Shown piece by piece: positions 1 to 6,512 of a DNA stretch of 12,791 nt. Made by a program: the position numbers and the translations under genes. Position 1 is the first letter of the stretch. Every line of letters begins with the position of its first letter. The notes below the pieces were generated by a model, which saw only the letters and a program-made list of their open reading frames with translations, was not told the origin of the DNA and ran no database searches. Origin of the DNA: UBA2730 sp022793235 (lineage in GTDB: Bacteria; Bacillota_I; Bacilli_A; RF39; UBA660); contig CATJZL010000062.1 of assembly GCA_949745755.1 (NCBI GenBank), forward strand, positions 1 to 12,791. The letters are read 5' to 3'.

Positions 1-222
1 TAAGACTTTACCCACAGAGTCTTCCATTGGATATGCATTTTCCAAAGTAATCCCATTCTCTCCCTCACGATAACTCATTGTAATCTTACCTGTACGAATT
101 GTATTCTCTACATTACCCTTTTTGGTATAAGTAAATACAGCATAGGTAATTCCCACTACGAATACTAAAAGTAACACCAAAGACATTATGGATAACACAA
201 TTTTATTTTCTTTCTTTTCCAT
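1..222 (-). CDS. Partial exported protein with SipW/TasA-like signal region
   Basis: This gene starts at the ATG at 222 and runs off the left edge, so only its first 74 codons are visible. The start is fixed by a strong ribosome site (GAGGTG at 228-233, five bases away). Residues 1-7 are charged (MEKKENK), followed by a hydrophobic segment at about 8-28 and then AVFTYTKKGN. A signal sequence ending in TYA-x-F and followed by 'T-G-K-I-T' is the pattern of SipW-dependent secreted proteins such as TasA and camelysin. In Bacillus these form extracellular fibres or act as surface proteases. The downstream NAYPMED-type stretch is common in related uncharacterised exported proteins. The protein is therefore probably exported, but its function cannot be assigned from this fragment. 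It is transcribed divergently from an XRE-type regulator, and the operator sites between them suggest repression by that regulator. A plain membrane-anchored protein is an alternative. Confidence 0.7.
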   Translation of the reverse strand, partial: MEKKENKIVLSIMSLVLLLVFVVGITYAVFTYTKKGNVENTIRTGKITMSYREGENGITLENAYPMEDSVGKVL

Positions 223-243
223 TTTCTCACCTCTATCATTTCA

Positions 244-316
244 TACAATACATATATTGTACATAAAATTATTATACAAAACATATTTTGTATAGTCAAC
301 ACAAAACTTATATTGT
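244..316. promoter_or_regulatory. Three-site palindromic operator array in a divergent promoter region
   Basis: Three related dyad sites lie between the exported-protein gene and the XRE gene. Site 1 (244-261) reads TACAATA-CA/TA-TATTGTA. Site 2 (273-294) is a 22-bp dyad with one mismatched pair, TATACAAAA-CATA-TTTTGTATA. Site 3 (301-316) is ACAAAA-N4-TATTGT. The shared core is ACAAWA-N4-TWTTGT, with centres about 31 and 25 bp apart. Such arrays are typical of XRE/HTH_3 repressors that control themselves and a divergent target. A -10-like TACAAT for the leftward gene (256-261, minus) lies inside site 1. A possible rightward promoter (TTGTAT at 288-293, 17-bp gap, TATTGT at 311-316) overlaps sites 2 and 3. 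Binding by the adjacent regulator is inferred. Confidence 0.7.
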
Positions 317-343
317 ATGAAAAAATAAAAACGAGGTGTAAAA

Positions 344-574
344 ATGAACATACAAAGATTAAAAGATTTAAGAGAAGATAAGGATTTATTACAAAAAGAT
401 GTAGCAGAAGCCCTTCACATCAAACAACAACAGTACAGTGAATATGAAATTGGAAAAAGATTAATTCCTATAGATAAATTAAGCAATCTAGCTGATTTTT
501 ATAAGACCTCCATTGATTATATATTAGGAAAAACAGATATTAAAAAGCCTTATCCATCAAAAAAAGAAGATTAA
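344..574 (+). CDS. XRE-family HTH transcriptional regulator, 76 residues
   Basis: This is a small DNA-binding repressor-like protein, the only plus-strand gene in the window. It is almost entirely one HTH_3 (Cro/C1-type) domain at residues 4-62. LQKDVAEALHI (16-26) forms the first helix-turn, QQQYSEYEIGKR (28-39) the recognition helix, and the classic ending SIDYILGKTD spans 56-65. The last residues are a short lysine-rich tail, with no oligomerisation or ligand-binding domain. The start is supported by GAGGTG at 333-338, five bases before the ATG. It faces a SipW/TasA-like exported protein gene across three matching operator dyads, so it probably represses both that gene and itself. The arrangement recalls SinR control of the tapA-sipW-tasA matrix operon in B. 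subtilis. It also resembles phage immunity repressors, and no phage genes are visible nearby. Family assignment is firm; the target is inferred. Confidence 0.9.
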   Translation: MNIQRLKDLREDKDLLQKDVAEALHIKQQQYSEYEIGKRLIPIDKLSNLADFYKTSIDYILGKTDIKKPYPSKKED

Positions 575-591
575 AACAAAAATCTTCTTTT
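562..591. terminator. Bidirectional terminator shared by convergent genes
   Basis: A perfect 11-bp stem (562-572 with 581-591, AAAAGAAGATT/AATCTTCTTTT) encloses an eight-base A-rich loop. T-rich tracts follow on both strands, most clearly on the minus strand (TTCTTTTTTT). The hairpin contains the first base of the stop codon of the XRE gene (572-574) and part of the stop codon of the convergent 3D-domain gene (590-592). One element therefore appears to end both transcripts. Confidence 0.75.
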
Positions 592-1405
592 ATTTTCCTA
601 ATCGAAGTACTTCAAAATCAACATTCCTATGTACACCATAATGAAGTCTTGCCCATTCTTGACTCTCAACTACCAAATCAAAAACAAATCGTCGACCGAT
701 ACCAATATTTTTATCACCACGATCAAGAACAATTGCACGATAGGCACCATCTATTGGATCATTTACTTGAATAACAGAATATAAATAAAAATCATCTTTA
801 CTCGCTGCAAGAATACGAACCCTGCCATATTCACTATCATTATAATACATACCATTAGTATATATATTAAAACCACTAGCAGTCTGCCCCCAATAATCGG
901 GATTGGAACTACAACAATCCCTTCCATAAGCACTCATACTTCCAGAAAACTTATATCCAACATAAGCTTTCTCACTACTTCCTACAATAACAGTTGTTGT
1001 ATCACCAACATTACTATCAGAAGAACTGACATCTCCATCACCATGAAGAGCATTTCCACTACTTTCTAATGAACCTATTTGCTCAACAACTTGAACCTTC
1101 GTAACAGTAGAAGCACTTTTTACAGCATTAGCTTTAATCAATGCCTCCTTATTCTTACGTTCCTCTTCTTCTTTTAGAGCAAGCCGACGAGCCTCCAAAG
1201 CTTCTTCTTCTCTCTTTCTTTCTTCCTCTTCCCTTATTTCCTTCTTTTTATTACTTCTATCTACTAAAATAGTTGTTTTAATCATTTTAGTTGAAGATAC
1301 AATATTAGTCCGATAACTAACTGTATCATTTTCCACTGCAATATAAAGAGCCGTTGGTATTAAGAGTAAAAGTAATATATTTAATAAATACATAAATTTC
1401 TTCAT
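590..1405 (-). CDS. Secreted or membrane-anchored 3D-domain protein (cell-wall hydrolase type)
   Basis: Predicted 271 residues from the ATG at 1405. That start is preferred over the ATG at 1429 because GAGGAG lies at 1416-1421, ten bases upstream, while the earlier ATG has no ribosome site. Residues 2-24 are a hydrophobic signal or anchor. Residues about 50-94 are a highly charged Glu/Lys/Arg helix, likely a coiled coil or stalk. A Ser/Gly/Asp-rich linker follows. The C-terminal domain (about 154-271) has the features of the 3D (three-aspartate) fold: AYG at 159, GQTASG at 173-178, RILAA at 197-201, VLDRGD at 226-231 and FDLVVE at 242-247. 3D domains occur in MltA-like and YocH/Rpf-like peptidoglycan-cleaving enzymes, so this protein probably acts on the wall. 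The aspartates are only partly matched to the family, so the fold is likely but activity is uncertain. A -10-like TATAAT lies at 1468-1473, with no good -35. Confidence 0.65.
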   Translation of the reverse strand: MKKFMYLLNILLLLLIPTALYIAVENDTVSYRTNIVSSTKMIKTTILVDRSNKKKEIREEEERKREEEALEARRLALKEEEERKNKEALIKANAVKSASTVTKVQVVEQIGSLESSGNALHGDGDVSSSDSNVGDTTTVIVGSSEKAYVGYKFSGSMSAYGRDCCSSNPDYWGQTASGFNIYTNGMYYNDSEYGRVRILAASKDDFYLYSVIQVNDPIDGAYRAIVLDRGDKNIGIGRRFVFDLVVESQEWARLHYGVHRNVDFEVLRLGK

Positions 1406-1497
1406 AATAAAATAACTCCTCATAAACATCTTAGCATGCTCACAAAAGAGTTACAATAAATCACAGAATTATAAAATTTAAAAAGTGTAAAAGTATG

Positions 1498-2481
1498 TCA
1501 ATTTCCTCTTATTTCACAATCATAACCATTCTTAACCATAGAAGATTGAATATCATAAATATTCTGTTTATATTTATGCTCAGGATAAATTCCTCCAGCC
1601 TCTGTAAACTTTGTCAAGTTATTATTATCAATCATCTGATAATTATAATTATACTTTGTGTTACTTACACTACCACTAAGTGTACATTCCACTTCAACTC
1701 CCTCTATAGGAATCTCTTTTAATACCTGACATCCAGCATTTTTTTCATTTACAACAACTTTATCTTCACTATTTACAGTCACATTTAAAATAGAACTAAC
1801 TAACTTTTTACTACGAAAAGAAAACTTCATTTCATAGGTAGTATCAGTAAGATCAGACTCATTTTTCATAGAACAAATAAGTATACCATTCTGCACTTCA
1901 CTGGTCTTCTTAAAAGGTAAATTACCTGTATTAATAATTTCGGAAATAGTAGGTAAAAATAAAATAAAGGCAAACAATACAATAAAAAACAAAATCAAAA
2001 AAACAGTTTTCCCTTTTCCACCTCCAGAAGAAGAACCATTACTAGCTGTAGGTGTAATCTTAATAGTGGATTGAACATCTGCACCAACAGCAGAAGAATT
2101 CAAGTTAGGAGATACATTTTCTGTAATTTTAACTCCATTATTAACCTCTCCATTTGCAGAATACGCATTAGAAACACCACCATTATCTGATATTTGAACA
2201 ACAGGCATAGTATTGGACTGAGCATTTGCCTTATCTACCATCATAAAATTACCATTATCCACACTCTGTAAATTATTACTCATATTATTAATATCATTCA
2301 TCGTATAAACACTATTATTCACTGTACCTGATACATTTTGATAAACTCCATTATTTATATTACTATTAATACTAGCATTATAAGAATCTACATTACTAAT
2401 AGGAGTAACATTGATAGTAGAACCATCTACTACCAAACCATTTCCATTTAAATCATTATTATCCGTTATTTTATCATTCAT
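1498..2481 (-). CDS. Asn-rich single-pass membrane protein of unknown function
   Basis: Predicted 327 residues; I do not recognise the family. Residues 1-155 are low complexity and rich in Asn, Ser and Val, hence probably disordered. GGGKGK at 153-158 precedes one hydrophobic segment (about 159-178). The C-terminal part (180-327) is a compact domain with four cysteines (203, 251, 266, 322). If the topology is N-inside, this domain sits outside the cell and could carry two disulfides. Its start, 'ICSMKNES…YEMKFSF', vaguely recalls DUF1307-type small lipoprotein folds, but this is weak. The gene follows rpe by three bases, and its ribosome site (AAGGAGA) lies in the last codons and stop of rpe. 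It is therefore translationally coupled and is the last gene of the kinase operon. In B. subtilis thiN occupies this place. A disordered cytoplasmic tail next to a Ser/Thr kinase gene makes it a plausible phosphorylation target, but that is inference. Confidence 0.75.
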   Translation of the reverse strand: MNDKITDNNDLNGNGLVVDGSTINVTPISNVDSYNASINSNINNGVYQNVSGTVNNSVYTMNDINNMSNNLQSVDNGNFMMVDKANAQSNTMPVVQISDNGGVSNAYSANGEVNNGVKITENVSPNLNSSAVGADVQSTIKITPTASNGSSSGGGKGKTVFLILFFIVLFAFILFLPTISEIINTGNLPFKKTSEVQNGILICSMKNESDLTDTTYEMKFSFRSKKLVSSILNVTVNSEDKVVVNEKNAGCQVLKEIPIEGVEVECTLSGSVSNTKYNYNYQMIDNNNLTKFTEAGGIYPEHKYKQNIYDIQSSMVKNGYDCEIRGN

Positions 2482-2484
2482 GAC

Positions 2485-3111
2485 TTATCTCCTTAAACTA
2501 TCTATTCTCTCCTGAAAATCATCCGAATTAATAACATAACTACAACTTACCACCATATCACATTTTTTACAGTAGGATATAGTATTATTATTTACTCCCC
2601 CATCTATACTCACTATTATATCAAGTTTATACTCTTTAAGTAAAGCCCTAGCTTCAATACACTTTTTCTCCATCTCTTTTATAAAGGCCTGTCCACTTTC
2701 GCCAGGTTCAATACTCATAATTAAAATTTGTTTAATAAGAGGTAAATAAGGAACAATATCTTGAAGTGGTGTATCAGGACATATAGCAAGTCCTGGCTTG
2801 ATATGATAACTATCTATAAGTTGCAAATTTTCAAGCACATGATTGCTTTCTACATGAATAGTAATATATTCTGTATTCAGCCCAGCATAATCCTGAATAA
2901 AAGAAGAAGCCTCCTCCACCATCAAATGTACATCTAATCGTTTAGAAGTATATTTATATATATTACGCATTTCCTTAAAAGGCATAGTCTTTCCAGAAAC
3001 AAACCTTCCATCCTTAACATCTACATGAATAAAATCACAATCCGTAACATCTAACTTTTTCAAAATATCAGGTGGATTCTCACATCCTAAAAATGACGCC
3101 GAAACAAGCAT
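2485..3111 (-). CDS. rpe: Ribulose-phosphate 3-epimerase
   Basis: Rpe interconverts D-ribulose 5-phosphate and D-xylulose 5-phosphate in the pentose phosphate pathway, in the cytoplasm. The 208 residues are slightly shorter than the usual 215-230 and form one TIM barrel. Visible signatures are VSASFL (3-8), FIHVDVKDGRFV (27-38) with metal and catalytic H29 and D31, DVHLMVEE (60-67) with H62, ITIHVES (83-89) and SIDGGVN (168-174) with D170. The phosphate loop is unusual. The common NPGFGGQ is EPGESGQ (135-141), and the final GS dipeptide of the family appears as SCSYVI (189-194). The active-site His/Asp residues are all present, so epimerase activity is likely, with hexulose-type epimerases a lesser alternative. 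The ATG at 3111 follows AGGTGA, which overlaps the stop of rsgA four bases away. This rsgA-rpe linkage is standard in Bacillota. Confidence 0.9.
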   Translation of the reverse strand: MLVSASFLGCENPPDILKKLDVTDCDFIHVDVKDGRFVSGKTMPFKEMRNIYKYTSKRLDVHLMVEEASSFIQDYAGLNTEYITIHVESNHVLENLQLIDSYHIKPGLAICPDTPLQDIVPYLPLIKQILIMSIEPGESGQAFIKEMEKKCIEARALLKEYKLDIIVSIDGGVNNNTISYCKKCDMVVSCSYVINSDDFQERIDSLRR

Positions 3112-3115
3112 ATTA

Positions 3116-3940
3116 TCACCTACCTATAAATTTTAAATAATCATCATATCGCTCTTTTAATATTTTTCCCTCTAAAACAGCCTTTTTTACACAACATTCC
3201 ACTTCTTTTGTATGAGAGCAATCTTTATATACACAAGGAAAGTTTTCAAATTCAAAAAAGGCCCCTTTTATATCCTCTATACTTAAGTCTTGAAACTCTA
3301 TCAAAGAAAAACCTGGAGTATCAAGAACTTTTCCTGAACAAATCTCATATAAAGAAACTTCTCTTGTTGTATGCTTCCCTCTTCCTAAAGCTTCACTAAC
3401 TTCTCCAACAACCAATCCTAAATGACTATCGATTTTATTAAGAAGACTAGACTTCCCAGCTCCTGTCTGTCCAGTAAATACAGTAACTTCATTTATCAAT
3501 AATTCCTTAATTTTTTCAATTTCTGTATTAAATAGAACAAGATAACCTAACTTTTCATAATAATCTAATACCTTCTTGATAGAACAAAATTCAGTCTCAT
3601 TTATCAAATCTTTTTTAGTAATACAGATAATAGGAGTTACCTTTTTTATATATAAAAGAATCAAAAATTGATCAAGTAGTCGAGTAGAAAAATCAGGACT
3701 TTTAAGACTTGTTACAACAAAAGCTTGTGTAATATTACTAACTTTAGGTCTAGTAAAAGAATTCATTCTAGGAAGAATTTCTTCTATAACTAATTTTTCT
3801 TTTGAAAAAAGACAAAAATCACCAACTATAGGAACAATATTTTTATTACGAAAAACACCTCTTGATTTACATACATAAATGGAATAATCAGAACTAACAT
3901 AATAACCACTTCGGTCTATTTTAATAATTTGTCCTTTCAT
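3116..3940 (-). CDS. rsgA: Small-ribosomal-subunit biogenesis GTPase RsgA
   Basis: RsgA is a circularly permuted GTPase that binds the 30S subunit late in assembly and helps release maturation factors. The 274 residues are a little short for the family (about 290-300). The N-terminal OB-fold (about 1-65) is followed by the permuted G domain, with G4 TKKD (108-111), G1 P-loop GQTGAGKSS (157-165), G2 RGKHTT (187-192) and G3 DTPGF (207-211). The C-terminal zinc knuckle has C236, C241, H243 and C249. All key residues are present. The start ATG shares one base with the stop of prkC (TAATG at 3938-3942), and there is no clear Shine-Dalgarno sequence, which suggests re-initiation after the kinase. 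In B. subtilis the equivalent CpgA is phosphorylated by PrkC, so the pairing here is functionally sensible (known for the family, inferred here). Confidence 0.95.
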   Translation of the reverse strand: MKGQIIKIDRSGYYVSSDYSIYVCKSRGVFRNKNIVPIVGDFCLFSKEKLVIEEILPRMNSFTRPKVSNITQAFVVTSLKSPDFSTRLLDQFLILLYIKKVTPIICITKKDLINETEFCSIKKVLDYYEKLGYLVLFNTEIEKIKELLINEVTVFTGQTGAGKSSLLNKIDSHLGLVVGEVSEALGRGKHTTREVSLYEICSGKVLDTPGFSLIEFQDLSIEDIKGAFFEFENFPCVYKDCSHTKEVECCVKKAVLEGKILKERYDDYLKFIGR

Positions 3941-5772
3941 TAATTCTTCTCTTTCTTCTTTTGTGTATATCCAGTATCACATTTACCCTCTGAATTTAAT
4001 GGCTTTATATCCTTCTCATCTGTATTGGACACACATTCATACTCATCTTTATTAGAAGAATTAGACTCATTATTCTCCTCCTCAGGTTCTACTTTACTAG
4101 CCTTTGTTCCAATTTTTATAGTCACTTCATCATTATTTTTAACCGTTGCACCACTTGGTCGTGACTGATTAATCACTTTATCAATCAAAGAAGTATCAAT
4201 CGTTTCCTGATATTCAATATTCAAAGTCACACAGTACGCATTTGCCCAATTAGAAACCTCATCTTGACTCATATTAGAAAAATTAGGAAAAGTAACAGGT
4301 TTAAGCATTTTTAATGAAATAGAATCGCCACTCTGTACTTTACTACCTCCTGCAAGAGACTGCCAAATAACTGTATCTTGACCAATATATTTACAAGTAG
4401 AACTATCAGGTTCTACATGATCAATACTAACCTTAATACCATAACTATCAAGTACTTCACTCACCTCATTATATTTCTTACCAACATAATCATCCAAAGT
4501 ATACTGTTTAACGCCCAAAGATTTATAAATTGTAATAATCGTTCCTGTCTTTAAAGATCGACCAGCTTCAGGCTCCGTTTTAACAACATAATTCTTTTTT
4601 ACTTTTGAATCATATACAGTCTTAATCTCTGTATTCACTTCAAAACCTTTCTCTTGAAGTTTTTTCTCAGCATTACTAACGGTCATTTCACTAACATCAG
4701 GTACTTTAACAGATTTAGGCGCTGTAACTTCTGGAACAACAAAAAATAAAATTCCAAATAGAAGCAAAATAGTAATTGCAATAATAGATAAGATAATAAT
4801 AATTTTTTTACTCTTTTTATTTTCTTTTTCTTCTATCTTCTGGGCAATCTTATCATTATCTTCTTTTACCTCTTCTAGTTTTTTTATAGATTTAGTATTC
4901 TCCTCATGCTCAGGATAAGGATAAGAATATTTATCTTCATTCATTCTCTCATCATCTAAAACAGTTAATAAATCATCATGCATAACTCGAGCATCTGTAT
5001 AACGATTCTTAGGATTTTTAGCAGTAGATTTTAAAACAACATTATATACAGACATAGGAATAGAAGGATTTTCCTCATGAATATCAGGAATCTTTTCTTT
5101 CATTTGCTTTAAAGCAATTTCAACCGCATTATCTCCTCTAAAAGGAAGGGAACCTGTAAGAAGTTCATAAAATATAATACCCATAGAATAAATATCACTT
5201 TTAATAGTAGAACCCTTTCCAGCAGCCTGTTCAGGCGGTAAATAATGAACAGAACCCATAACAGAATTGGTCTGTGTAAGTTGTGTAGAATTAAGTGCCA
5301 TAGCAATACCAAAATCAGTAATTTTAATCTGTCCATCATCTTGTATCATAATATTCTGGGGTTTCAAGTCTCTGTGAATAATGTAAGCATCATGGGCATG
5401 AGCCATACCATCTGTAAGTTGTAAAATGATATCTATCGCTTCACTTAATGTTAGACTTCCTCTTCTCTTTAGAAGTTGCTTTAATGTTTGTCCCTCAATA
5501 TACTCCATCACAATATAATAGATTCCATCATCTTCCCCTACATCATACATTTCTACAATATTAGGATGAGAAAGACTAGAAGCAGACAAAGCCTCTCTCT
5601 GAAAACGTCTAACAAACTTCTCATCTGTTGATAGATCGCCTCTTAATACTTTAATCGCAACATTTCTATCTAAAATAGTATCATATCCTAAATAAACATT
5701 TGCCATTCCACCTTCGCCAATACTGCGAATAATTTCATAGCGATCATTTATTTTTTGTCCCTTTGTTATCAT
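3940..5772 (-). CDS. prkC: Serine/threonine protein kinase with three PASTA domains (PrkC/PknB/StkP type)
   Basis: This is a membrane receptor kinase that senses peptidoglycan fragments or lipid II outside the cell and phosphorylates cytoplasmic proteins. The 610 residues comprise a Hanks-type kinase domain (about 12-275) with G-loop GEGGMA (19-24), ATP lysine K41, catalytic HRDLKPQN (133-140), DFG (153-155) and an activation loop with several Thr (163, 166, 168) before LPPEQ (178-182). A charged juxtamembrane region (275-322) and one membrane helix (323-346) follow. Three PASTA repeats span about 355-417, 424-488 and 492-556. The C-terminal tail (557-610) is acidic, then lysine-rich, and holds two cysteines (580, 598). 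Two PASTA cysteines (460, 514) are also unusual. The gene overlaps the phosphatase by four bases (ATGA) and shares one base with rsgA. All catalytic residues are intact, so it should be active. Confidence 0.97.
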   Translation of the reverse strand: MITKGQKINDRYEIIRSIGEGGMANVYLGYDTILDRNVAIKVLRGDLSTDEKFVRRFQREALSASSLSHPNIVEMYDVGEDDGIYYIVMEYIEGQTLKQLLKRRGSLTLSEAIDIILQLTDGMAHAHDAYIIHRDLKPQNIMIQDDGQIKITDFGIAMALNSTQLTQTNSVMGSVHYLPPEQAAGKGSTIKSDIYSMGIIFYELLTGSLPFRGDNAVEIALKQMKEKIPDIHEENPSIPMSVYNVVLKSTAKNPKNRYTDARVMHDDLLTVLDDERMNEDKYSYPYPEHEENTKSIKKLEEVKEDNDKIAQKIEEKENKKSKKIIIILSIIAITILLLFGILFFVVPEVTAPKSVKVPDVSEMTVSNAEKKLQEKGFEVNTEIKTVYDSKVKKNYVVKTEPEAGRSLKTGTIITIYKSLGVKQYTLDDYVGKKYNEVSEVLDSYGIKVSIDHVEPDSSTCKYIGQDTVIWQSLAGGSKVQSGDSISLKMLKPVTFPNFSNMSQDEVSNWANAYCVTLNIEYQETIDTSLIDKVINQSRPSGATVKNNDEVTIKIGTKASKVEPEEENNESNSSNKDEYECVSNTDEKDIKPLNSEGKCDTGYTQKKKEKN

Positions 5773-6512
5773 TCTTCTTCACCTTCTTCTAACATCAAAT
5801 AACACACCGAAATATTATCTGTTCCTCCCCTATTATTTGCTTTATTAATAAGCTTTTCAACCTTTTCTTCAATAGTATGCTCCTCTAAAAGAACAGACTC
5901 AATCTTATCTTTTTCAAGCATATTAGTAAGACCATCACTACAAAGTAAAATAGCGTCTATATCCATATCACAATCAAATATATCAATTTCAATTGGATCA
6001 TTAGCACCCAAAGCCTTCATTAAAACATTTTTCTTAGGATGTTCTTTCGCCTCCTCTTGAGAAAGTTCGCCTGCACTAACAAGCAAATTAACAAGTGTAT
6101 GATCATAAGTTACTTTATGTAAACGTTCTTCTTTCACAACAAAGCCCGAACTATCCCCTATATTTCCAAATAAAATATATTCAGCAGTGACAAGTGCAAG
6201 AACAAGAGTAGCACCCATTCCTTTACTTTCAGGGTGTGTTTTTTCATGTTGAAAAATTAAAGTATTAATTTCAGATGCACTATTTCTTATCCATTCCACA
6301 GCATCATTTTTACTCATATTCATAAAAGTTTCTCTAAAATGTTTTCCTAAATAATTAATAGTAATACTGGAAGCTACCTCTCCTGCAGAATGTCCTCCCA
6401 TACCATCACTAACAGCAAGCAAGATATCATTATCATTATTTTTGACAATAATTAAACTATCTTCATTATGATCTCTAACTTTACCAGCATCTGTTAAATA
6501 GTACGCCTTCAT
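5769..6512 (-). CDS. stp: PP2C-family serine/threonine phosphatase (Stp/PrpC), partner of the PASTA kinase
   Basis: This metal-dependent (Mn/Mg) phosphatase reverses phosphorylation by the adjacent PASTA kinase. The 247 residues match the size of bacterial PrpC/Stp enzymes. Motifs in order are RDHNED (13-18), SDGMGGHSAGE (35-45) with metal ligands D18, D36 and G37, GMGATL (98-103), GNIGDS (116-121), YDHTLV (136-141), LLCSDGLT (189-196) with D193, and GGTDNIS (229-235) with D232. The usual GDSR is GDSS here (119-122); the loss of that Arg is mildly unusual and may affect substrate loops. The start is backed by AGGAGG within the end of rlmN, and the ATG overlaps the TGA of rlmN by four bases. 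The end overlaps prkC in the same way, so the three genes are translationally coupled. Cytoplasmic. Confidence 0.95.
   Translation of the reverse strand: MKAYYLTDAGKVRDHNEDSLIIVKNNDNDILLAVSDGMGGHSAGEVASSITINYLGKHFRETFMNMSKNDAVEWIRNSASEINTLIFQHEKTHPESKGMGATLVLALVTAEYILFGNIGDSSGFVVKEERLHKVTYDHTLVNLLVSAGELSQEEAKEHPKKNVLMKALGANDPIEIDIFDCDMDIDAILLCSDGLTNMLEKDKIESVLLEEHTIEEKVEKLINKANNRGGTDNISVCYLMLEEGEEE

Noticed and set aside
1..591. Prophage immunity region
   Set aside because: The XRE protein resembles phage repressors, but no integrase, Cro-like partner or other phage gene is visible, and its divergent neighbour is an exported protein.
1495..1722. Plus-strand open frame of 75 codons
   Set aside because: It lies antisense within the Asn-rich membrane gene, has an Ile/Leu/Thr-skewed composition from reversed AT-rich codons, and lacks a ribosome site.
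3208..3399. Plus-strand open frame of 63 codons
   Set aside because: It is antisense to the RsgA zinc-knuckle and G3 region, whose coding is unambiguous.
5109..5339. Second minus-strand frame of 76 codons
   Set aside because: It is an out-of-frame shadow inside the prkC kinase domain, Leu-rich and without a family pattern.
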